This document shows, piece by piece, positions 56,118-64,000 of a DNA stretch of 64,000 bases. Positions within the stretch are counted from its first letter, which is position 1, and each line of letters begins with the position of its first letter. The position numbers and the translations under genes were made by a program. The notes below the pieces were generated by a model. That model did no database searches and was not told the origin of the DNA. It saw only the letters and a list, made by a program, of their open reading frames with translations. The DNA is from Tetraselmis striata (lineage: Eukaryota; Chlorophyta; Chlorodendrophyceae; Chlorodendrales; Chlorodendraceae), in the NCBI GenBank assembly GCA_006384855.1, contig VCJN01003570.1, forward strand, positions 59,017 through 123,016, in the 5' to 3' direction.

Positions 56118-58051
56118 TCACGGACCAGACACGAACTCACGTTGCTTGCCGAGGTGCTCCGAGAGGTGCGCTCTTAAAGTCGCCGAATCTCTTCCGACGA
56201 CCAGCCACAAGGCGTGTTCGTTGGTCTCGGGGTTTCTTGGGTGCTTTGACGCGATGAAAAGTACACGATTCGCTGTCAACAGGCTGTCGAGGTAGACCAT
56301 TCGCGGGAGGGGCCCTTGCGTCAAGTAGATGCTCGGAATCTGCACGCGATCGATTTCCGCCTTGGAGGCCGCCAGCAACGGTAGGAGGACATCCAGGTGA
56401 GTAAACCAAGGCGACGTGACAACGACAAAGGGCTCCTTGGACAGGGCAGCGTTACAAGTAGAGCTAGGAGCGACAATACACGGGTTTGTACACGAGAGAT
56501 ACATTTAGTAGGAGGCCGAGATGTCCGCGCAGGCGGCGTTACGGGCTTTGCGTCCCGAGATGAGGGCTTTTTGGGCGGAGATGTGGGTCGGGGACGCAGA
56601 GATGGGGCACCGCCACGGGAAGATGTGGCAAGGCGACTTCCAGCAGCGGCACCCGAAGGCGCCTGGCGGCTTGACCGGGTTTCGCGTTTCGGCTTAGGCG
56701 CCTGGAAGGGGTCGTCGGCCTCCAATTCTTTCGCCATCTTCAAAGGAGGACTCGGCCCGCGCTTCTCGGAACGCTTCCTACGCAGCTTCATGGGCGACAA
56801 GCTGCTCTTGCCTCCTGTGCTCAACGCATAGTGCGAGCGCTTCGTCGCTCTCGAAGGCTGAGGCTCACTCGGCGGCTTGGCAGTCACCGAGGGACCAAGC
56901 CTGCTCGGGGGAGGGGCGGAGCTGCTCGAAGCTCGAGGCGACCTGCTGCAGCGCCGTTTTGGGAACCATCTCCACCGGACCCCGCTGGCGGTGGTTGAGA
57001 TGCGGGCTTAGAGGACCCGCCAGCCTAACGATGCGCCGCTACGACCTGGTAGTAGCGGTTGTCGACCAAGACGGTGCGGGGTGTCGAGCTGCCTTGGCAG
57101 GGCTGGCAGGTGTTGGTGGACTTCGTGAAGCGTTTGTTCTTGACTTGTTGAATGCCGCGCCGCATCTCGTAGTCGTTGTGCCATTCGCGCACGCTGCGAA
57201 TCGAGTAGCCACAGTGTTTCACATTTTTCGCCGAGCATTGGGTCGACAAGTGGCGCTTCTTGTTGAAGGGGGGTCGTGGAGATGGTCTATGTAGGGAGGG
57301 GGGGGGGGGACGTGTGAGAATCTTTTCCCTCACGCGCGAAGATGCGCACACGTTTGAAGGTTCTGTTGACAAGGGGCGAGGGGTTACCATTTTGCTCCCA
57401 CTTGTGGCGCTTGTGGCGGGGCTCGTTTGTCCAGGCGGACACCCCCGACAGTATTGGGCCCCTCCTCCTCCTCCTCCTCCTCTTCCTCCTCCTCCTCCTC
57501 CTCCTCCTCCGCTTACTGTCCGTGCTCATCCTCATGAATCGTGGCCAAAGGTTCACCTTGACCGGCTTCAGACTGTTCGACATCGGTCTGGGTGAGTTGA
57601 GATCCATGAGATGCGCGATGGCGAGGTGCGCTTAACGCAGCCCACGGCGCCGAGATGAGTGATGCTAACGAAGATGCGAGTCCGCGTACCGTTGGAATCG
57701 CTCGGGGAGTGGGTCCAAAGGTGGCACTCCTTGAGGCTCGGGGTTAGGCTGAGGCCCCGGCTCGGCCAAAGGCTGCGAATCTCCGCAGTACCAAGGCCAT
57801 GGCGGTCCGCTTCGATGTTGCCCACCGCTCGGTTGCAGGGGCCTTATGGGCTGAGTCGCGGGTATTGGAGCCTGAGACGCCCTCCTGCCCGAACGCAAGT
57901 GCATCTGCGGAGAATCTTGCGCCATGGGGGTCACTAGCAGTGCGTCGGGAGCCGTCGTTGGCTCGAAACCAAGCGCAGCTGCAGGTGCCCCCGCCACCGG
58001 AGTCTTCAACCGGGCAGAGGTGCGTTTTCCTTTGCGAGGACGGTCTGCCAT
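56118..58051 (-). pseudogene. Element C gene, most complete copy (MADRP to SPWF and SGP end)
   Basis: The ATG at 58051 opens MADRPRKGKRTSARLKTPVA; SPQMHLRSGRRASQAPIPAT follows. Then come VKHCGYSIRSVREWHND (~57.2 kb), TVLVDNRYYQVVAAHRQAGG (~57.05 kb), a basic linker (KLRRKRSEKRGPSPPLKMAK, DDPFQAPKPKRE, 56.8-56.6 kb), FVVVTSPWFTHLDVLLPLLA (~56.43 kb), VQIPSIYLTQGP, NRVLFIASKHPRNPETN, ALWLVVGRDSATLRAHLS and a stop after EFVSGP at 56118. A (CCT)n run (57466-57512) and frame changes interrupt the N-terminal half; introns are possible. It may be an accessory or DNA-modifying protein. Family not recognised. Confidence 0.55.
57460..57512 (+). repeat. (CCT)n microsatellite
   Basis: About 17 CCT units with one CTT interruption, inside element C. 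Confidence 0.95.
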
Positions 58052-58433
58052 GCTTTTGTGAACCAAGATGCGTGAAGATGCCTCCCTAAACAAAAGCGCG
58101 AGGGTGCTTGCGAGTGATAGAAGAGTGAAAAGCACAGCGACGGAGTAGCATTCGAGGCAAAAACGGTTAGCATGGGCTGGTAGCGACGCATCTCATCAAG
58201 GGGCGGTGGACAGATGCGTAGTGCATAGTGCAGTATAGGTGAAGGGTACCTCGTACAGTGTTGGCAAGAATGTGTGAAAGGCCAGTTTCACAGTACATTC
58301 GTACGGTATTGGGCGTTACTCAGTTTTTGCACCCCCCTTGGGGGGTGCAAAAACCGAGTTAAGGGGGGCACATTTTCGAGTCCGTAAATGTCCCCATTTT
58401 GACTCGATATTTGCCCTTTTTCCCAGTCCACGC

Positions 58434-59400
58434 ATGACGGGCGTCCGGCCAGGACACGCACATGATAGTGCATGTGGCCGCCTCCCGCCACTGCTCGTAG
58501 TGCTCCTGTCAACATGGCGACGAGCAAGTCGGCATGTCCCGCAGATGGCTGCGGGGCGGGTGGCGCGAGCGCAGCCTCGCTCGCCTCGACAACCCCCTCA
58601 GCCCGATCAGTCGCCTCGACCACGGCCTCCTCCGCCTCCTGACGCGGCGCACCAGGCGCATCATCGTCGCCTGGCAGGGCGTCCCCCCCCGCAACGGCGC
58701 CGTCGGTGGTGGCCGACGCCGTCGTGGCGGGGTGTTGTGAGGAGGTGGCCCTAGACATAGGTGGGGCCGGCACCGCCATGTGTTGCTCCACATGCGGTGC
58801 GGTTCCTGACGCGACAACTCCGTCGCACCAGTACCGGCGCCGGCACCCCACGCCTGCTGGGCTTACCACCAACGGGCATGTTTCCTTTGGGAGGCGGTTC
58901 ATCCGCGTCGGAGGTGAGCGGCGGTGCCTGTGTGGGTGTGGATACTGCCCGGCCATTAGGGCTCCCGCCGCCTGCCGCTCCGCCGACCCACGCCGCGGCG
59001 TGTGCTGCGCCCCGCATAGTCGCCTCGAATATATTATACATGACGCGGGGACGGGGGGGGGGGGGGGGGGATTCGTGCGTTTCGTATGTCGGCGGAACGG
59101 CGTGCGAAGCTGCGGCTGGCGAAGGTGGTGGAAGTAAGCGTGGCGGCGTCGGCGGCGTATTACCGTGCGTGCATGCGTGCGCAACCCCGTGGCAGCAAGC
59201 GCCGGACTCGGCGTGTGCCGGCGGCAGAGCTGCGAAGCCATGGACACGGTACGGGATGCCAAGTCTGGCTAAGCAACTGCCGAGGCTGGCGGCTTAACCT
59301 CCATGTCCGGCGGTTGAGGGACGGAAAGTGCGTAGAAGTTGATCGGCAAAGCGGGCATATAAGCCTGGCTGTGCTAGGTTCCTATTAATTAAGTAATGGC
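58434..59400 (-). pseudogene. Fragments of the sequence interrupted by element C
   Basis: Minus strand from about 58.77 kb: MSRATSSQHPATTASATTDG, EAEEAVVEATDRAEGVVEAS, HADLLVAMLTGALRAVAGG, HYHVRVLAGRPSCVD, running into the target duplication. Left of the element the text continues as CGQRTD then, in other frames, FRHARDAFHDATRAAVCEAS (51.3 kb). Not recognised. Plus-strand frames at 59.09-59.39 kb have no motif. Confidence 0.35.
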
Positions 59401-59520
59401 GGTTTGTGCTAAGTAATTCGTAGGGGTGGACCATGCAGCGCAAGTAGGGGGCGGTATAAATGAGGCCGGGCACATATACTGCTCCACGAAACGACACTGT
59501 CGCACGTGTAGTTGAATAGA

Positions 59521-59668
59521 CCCCCCCCCCCCCCCCCCCCCGCCGGGTCGGCCCGCCGGGTCGGCCCGCCGACCCGCCACGGCATGTAATATCTGTCATG
59601 CATCGCCGGGGTATGTGTGAGTGGATGCCCCGCCGCCACATCCCCCCCCCCCCCCCCCCCCCCCCCAT
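59521..59668. repeat. Two poly(C) runs with CCGGGTCGGCCCG repeats
   Basis: C runs at 59521-59540 and 59643-59666 flank a doubled GGGTCGGCCCGCC motif. No gene. Confidence 0.85.
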
Positions 59669-59769
59669 TTACACTTGTGCACTCATTAAGTTTGGGCTGG
59701 TTTCGGAGCAGTACATGTACGTATGTATATACATACAATGGAACGTAGGACCTGCGCGGAAAGAGGCGG

Positions 59770-60925
59770 GGCTGGCGGAGTGCGTTGGGGGTGCGTAGAG
59801 TAGCGTGTTGGTGAGATTCGGGGTGCATCGGACGCCGGATGCCCATCCACCCAGCGTAAAAGACGCGTACGTAATATTCACACTATATATATTCACACGC
59901 AAATGTGTGAAAACCGGACATTCCGTGCCGGATGGGTGGGAATACGGCGTCTGATGCAGCCAAAATCCCAGCAACACGCTATTCTATGCACCGCCAATGC
60001 ACTCCGCCAGCACCGCCTCATTCTCTGTCGATTTCGAAAATGCCTTCACATTATCCACCGCTAATAATTGCAATTGCCACTGTGTAATGTTGTCACGATG
60101 TGCGCACACAACAACACTTACTACCGGTTCCGACGCGGATGGAGGCGAGGCTTGCGGAGTGCGTTGGGGGTGCGTAGAGTAGCGTGCTGCAAATAATTGG
60201 GGTGCATCGGACGCCGGATGCCCATCCACCCGGCGTAAAAGACGCGTAATATTCACACTATATTAACACACAAATGTGTGTAAACCGGACATTCCGTGCC
60301 GGATGGGTGGGAATACGGCGTCCGATGCAGCCAAAACCCCATCAACACGCTATTCTATGCACCGCCAATGCACTCCGCCAGCACCGCCTCATTCTCCGTC
60401 GATTTCGAAAACGCCTTCACATTATCCACCGCTAATAATTGCAATTGCCACCGTGTAATGTTGTCACGATGTGCGCACACAACAACACTTACAACCGGTT
60501 CCGACGCGGATGGAGGCGAGGCTTGCGGAGTGCGTTGGGGGTGCGTAGAGTAGCGTGCTGCAAATAATTGGGGTGCATCGGACGCCGGATGCCCATCCAC
60601 CCGGCGTAAAAGACGCGTAATATTCACACTTTATTAACACACAAATGTGTGAAAACCGGACATTCCGTGCCGGATGGGTGGGAATACGGCGTCCGATGCA
60701 GCCAAAACCCCAGCAACACGCTATTCTATGCACCGCCAATGCACTCCGCCAGCACCGCCTCATTCTCTGTCGATTTCGAAAACGCTTTCACATTATCCAC
60801 CGCTAATAATTGCAATTGCCACTGTGTAATGTTGTCACGATGTGCGCACACAACAACACTTACTACCGGTTCCGACGCGGATGGAGGCGAGGCTTGCGGA
60901 GTGCACTGGCGGTGCACAGACTAGC
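59770..60925 (+). repeat. 371-bp tandem array (three units plus a partial)
   Basis: Units start near 59909, 60280 and 60651 with ACCGGACATTCCGTGCCGGA. Each contains TTATCCACCGCTAATAATTG and ends near GCATCGGACGCCGGATGCCC. The unit start (GGATGGGTGGGAATACGGCG) and end (CCGGATGCCCATCCACCCGG) are imperfect inverted repeats, so each unit resembles a MITE-like hairpin. Confidence 0.93.
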
Positions 60926-60984
60926 GGGAGACTAGATCCATTGTCGCTTATTTACAAGCACATGCGGTGCTGCCAGACCTGATC

Positions 60985-61130
60985 GTCTACGGCCGATATA
61001 ATATTCACACTATATTAACATCGGTGCACACCGCCGCACACCGCCGCACACCGCCGCACAACGATGCGCGCGCACATTCGTCGCGCACATATACGCGCGC
61101 CCTACCGCACATATTATCCCGGATTCACTC
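60985..61130. repeat. Short CACACCGCCG repeats and CG-rich spacer
   Basis: CACACCGCCG recurs three times (61026-61056). No gene is visible. Confidence 0.8.
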
Positions 61131-61353
61131 GCCGTATCCATTACGCCGTGCTACTTCAACAATAAACATTGCGAAATTACACCGACACAATGCCGCACCG
61201 ACTAGCTCTTGACAATACGTGCATGTAAATAGTAGTGGCGCGCTGCTCCTCGCCTCCGATGTGTCGTTGACTGCTGCGGAAGGCGGTCGTCGACTGGGTG
61301 TTAGTTTCTCCACCTCGCCCCCCCCCCCCCCCCCCTTCACCGCTCACAGCGCC

Positions 61354-61954
61354 ATGGCAGACCTCGCCCCCCCGAGCAAAAGTGGGCGGCGAGCCTTGTT
61401 GTCTCGCGTGTCCGCGCCGCCGGCATCGAGGAGGACGAGAAAGACATGAGGAAACGCGTGACAAGGTGGGCGCGCAACAAAACACTCCATCCTCCACATT
61501 AGCACGCACCCACTCGTGGCTAACTTGTGCCGCGCGCAGGTTCGTCCGGGAGCGCCGTAAGGCCCACCTCAACGCCAAGGCTTCCACAGTGCCAGCGGCG
61601 CAACTCGTGGTGGCCGAGGAGGCCGCATCCTCAGCCGCTTAAAGGCGAAACGATTGTGGCTTGTTGTGGGCGTCTGGGCACAGGGGGCGTCCCGACGCCA
61701 AGGTAAGGAAGCTCATGGCGGCGTCGTCGACGGCACAGCCTCCCGGGGTGGTGAAGACACTGACGGATGACAAGAAGCGGAAGAGGCCAGTGAAGAAGCG
61801 CCGAGGTAAGAAACTGACGGTCGCGGAGTCGGAGGCGGAGTCGGAGGCGCAGGCGGAGGCGGAGGCGGAGGCGGAGGCGGAGGCAGAGGCGGAGGCAGCG
61901 AGATCGTCGAAGCGGAGGGTCCCCCGGGCACGCAAGAACAAGAACAAGCAGTAA
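61354..61954 (+). CDS. Possible basic, EA-repeat protein (two exons or fragments)
   Basis: A first segment reads RERHEETRDK with a GT donor near 61466 and an AG near 61540 leading to FVRERRKAHLNAKASTVPAA and a stop at 61640. A second frame (61661-61954) reads DDKKRKRPVKKRRGKKLTV, then (EA)n from a GGAGGC microsatellite, and ends RVPRARKNKNKQ. The Lys/Arg clusters would suit a nuclear protein. Low-complexity, no family, and the link between segments is uncertain. Confidence 0.3.
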
Positions 61955-62460
61955 CCCCCGCCCCCTTACCCCCCTCCCCTCACTCCCCCGGCGGGAGCGG
62001 CGGGCGGCGGGGGGGGGGGGGGGGGGGGCGGCGGGGGGACCACGCCCGCCCGCCTCCCCCCCCCCCCCCCCCCCCCCCGGGCCACATTCCCCGATGGCAG
62101 CTGTCGCGAATATTGTAATTCAAACATTCTTCGGCAAACCGCTGCCTGCCCCCGCCCTCCGCCTCGCGAATATTTATGTAACGTGAGCACTCTTTGGCAA
62201 AACATGGCAGCCAAACCGCCCGTCTGATGACCTTTGATCGGACGGCGGGCAGGCCCCTAGCCGAATAGTACGGCTGCGATTTGCGCTCCCATGTACTAAT
62301 AGTCGTAGTTATCCACAGGACGACTCGTCATCGCGCCCGGGTTCGTACTAGATACCCGGTACCGGCTTAATAAATATATCGCGTACTACCCGGTACCACC
62401 CGGTACTACCCGGTACTACACGGACAACCTCGCACCTTATACTTCAGTGCCATGTAACAC
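61955..62460. repeat. Poly(G)/poly(C) pair and CCCGGTACTAC short repeats
   Basis: A G run (62008-62038) and a C run (62058-62078) could pair as a large hairpin. CCCGGTACTAC/CCCGGTACCAC recurs about five times at 62356-62422. No gene. Confidence 0.85.
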
Positions 62461-64000
62461 ATTATACGTCATGTACGACTACCACAATGATTACAAAAAG
62501 GATTTATCGCCCGCCGGCAATAACGCCGGATGTACTCGCACGTAACTGGATGGACATGCCGCCACCAGCAGCAGCTTTCACGGATAATAGTGGTACCGGT
62601 ACGGTAGTGCTTCGTCACCCGTATGTCACATCTGAATCTCACAGTGGGGGGGGGGGGGGGGGGGGAGGGGGGGGGGGGGGGGGGGCGCCCATTGAGCTGG
62701 TCACAGCGCCCCACGCGGGAATGCGAGCATGCGACGGCAGCTGCCGCAGCATCCGTCATATCCGCGTGCGCATGATGAACGGGACAGCCAAGCCCTTCCG
62801 GGTCGGCTAGGGTTACAGCTAGGGTTCCATACCCGGTTGAGACCACAGGCAGGGCACCTGATTGGTTAGGGTTCCATACCCTGGCCATAGCCCTGAGCGA
62901 GGCGCAAGGAGACATACATACCGGAGATCAGAGACCCGCCCAAGCACACCTCGGCGGGACTTCTATGGGAACTCAGATAGTACCTATAATCGGGACATCT
63001 AACAGGGACCCCTAAGGTAGACTACCTGCAGAAGACGAAGTACTGTACTGCTGCTGGTACAAGGCGCAAGACTCACTGTAGCCGCGGCCGAGTAGTAGTA
63101 TAGGACTTAATGAGTACAATTAGACAAGGGCAGTGCGTAATGCGTCTGGCGCGCGGTGCGCGCACGGCGCGCGTGCTATTAGCACTTAGCGTGACGTGCG
63201 GCCGCCTTGCCATGGCCGCAATCGCGTGCTTATAGAGGGCCTCCGCCTTCTGGCGGTCCCTCTTCCCCTTTGTCTTGCCTGTGTGTGCCTGCTGTGTGTG
63301 CCTGTGTGTGCCTGTGTTTGCCTATGACAGGCATAGGCAAGAGCTTGTGTACGGGACGGAGACGGTGTAAGAGACGGAGATCGGCTTGAGGAACGAGGGC
63401 CAAATAATGCAATCACGGTAGCCTGCGTGCTTGTCGTACGGTCGCACGCGTGCTGCTCGATGCATCGTGCGCGCGTGCTGCTGGTGGTGCTGGGTTGTCA
63501 CCAGCCGACCCGGTACCGACGTAAAGTACTGTATGAACGGTTGATAGCTGCGACCAGCGCTGCATAAAGTACTGCACGGGGTGGTAGTGACCTGTGGTGA
63601 GGGGCTTCATTGCCACTGGCATTCACCCCCCTGAGTACGGGCAAGACCAGCAATGCAGGTCTGAACTAAAGCCGTATAGGCGTCTGAGAGGTGCCTATAG
63701 TGACTTAGGTTCGCGTTCATGGGCCGCCCATTGAGCTGGTGACAGCGCCCCACGCGGGAATGCGAGCATGCGACGGCAGCACGGTCCGGCGAGTGTGTGT
63801 CAGGTAGGCGCAGCCGCTTTCTAAAATAAACAAGTCCCGCGCCGCACCTCACATTCATATTATATTAATATCATTCATTCAGATTATATCATTATCCAGC
63901 GAAGCGTCGATTTTTCGGCGGTGAGCTTTATTGCCGTACGAGTACCCGAATAGTGCAGCGGATCGGGCCTATAGGTGCATGACTAAAGCGCTTATCTACT
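62461..64000. other. Gene-poor right end with a duplicated ~60-bp block
   Basis: GCCCATTGAGCTGGTCACAG plus ACGCGGGAATGCGAGCATGC is present at ~62688-62745 and again at ~63725-63780. Poly(G) at 62646-62684, TGTGTGCCTG repeats at 63281-63322, and a TGCCTATGACAGGCATAGGCA palindrome near 63319. TAGGGTTCCATACC occurs twice (62819, 62867). No supportable gene. Confidence 0.5.

Larger units (their letters stand above)
51456..58423 (-). mobile_element. TIR element C (7.0 kb) with 10-bp target duplication
   Basis: CAGTCCACGC lies immediately outside both ends (51446-51455, 58424-58433). The left end starts GGTACAGGGGGCAATATCGA and the right end, reverse-complemented, GGAAAAAGGGCAAATATCGA. Both continue GTCAAAATGG, CACATTTACGGACTCGAAAA and TGTGCCCCCC, so TIRs are about 60 bp. 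Reading from the right: SPWF gene (58.05-56.12), junction module, 30-bp array, satellite, linker segment, 569-bp tandem repeats, a second HCGYS segment, terminus. A 9-11 bp duplication is usual for MULE-type elements, but no transposase was found inside. Confidence 0.9.

Noticed and set aside
61713-61931. Pro-rich minus-strand frame opposite the EA repeat
   Set aside because: Antisense of a GGAGGC microsatellite; no independent evidence.
62811-62880. Telomere-like TTAGGG/TAGGGTT
   Set aside because: Only two isolated TAGGGTTCCATACC copies; not a telomeric array.
1-64000. Bacterial or phage origin because of the recombinase and Dam-like motifs
   Set aside because: GT-AG introns, LTR, LINE and MULE elements and a plastid-type protein all indicate a eukaryotic nuclear genome.

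Overview
The window reads as nuclear DNA of a green alga, probably a chlorophyte or prasinophyte; this is inference from content. The host genes have GT-AG introns. One is a GPATCH1/TOUGH-type spliceosome-associated G-patch gene. Another is an apparently plastid-targeted protein with a coiled coil and a starch-binding (CBM25/53-like) module. A TGTAA poly(A)-like signal follows a third gene. I see no bacterial operons, rRNA genes or CRISPR arrays. Long poly(C)/poly(G) runs are scattered throughout, several of them in introns.

Layout. 1-4469: minus-strand GPATCH1/TOUGH homologue, running off the left edge. 4754-7013: a tRNA-headed SINE whose right flank carries a 5'-truncated non-LTR retrotransposon. 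7.5-10.1 kb: decayed tyrosine-recombinase (YR) element. 10.9-11.75 kb: diverged tandem repeats. 12.8-19.4 kb: MULE-type transposase relic, split by TIR element A (14290-18570). 20004-25716: Ty3/gypsy chromovirus with 423-bp LTRs, a TGACT target duplication and a Dam-like N6-adenine methyltransferase relic; it sits inside an older minus-strand reading frame. 26.1-27.5 kb: tRNA-like sequence, second SINE copy and a relative of the protein carried by elements A-C. 28.5-38.0 kb: broken minus-strand gene (gene X) split by TIR element B (29955-37066), which itself contains a 1014-bp TIR element flanked by TAA. 38.9-39.1 kb: 3' fragment of the LINE. 39137-42330: YR element bounded by PAT/DIRS-style split direct repeats. 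42.8-47.9 kb: multi-exon coiled-coil host gene. 48079-49501: CBM/coiled-coil plastid protein gene, convergent with the previous one. 49.9-51.4 kb: palindrome cluster, gene fragment and tandem repeats. 51456-58423: TIR element C with a perfect 10-bp target duplication. 58.4-64 kb: gene fragments, a 371-bp tandem array, microsatellites and poly(G/C).

Elements A, B and C are one family. Each has about 60-bp TIRs, a gene encoding a conserved protein with an SPWF motif, and an internal satellite block (30-bp GC-rich units plus ~187-bp units). Each also has a basic linker-coding segment at the end opposite the gene start. A is inverted relative to B and C. No recognisable transposase lies inside them. 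The window is therefore a nested transposon graveyard around three plausible host genes. The most unusual items are the Dam-like domain in an LTR retrotransposon, the A/B/C family, and the YR element that has split direct repeats but no reverse transcriptase.
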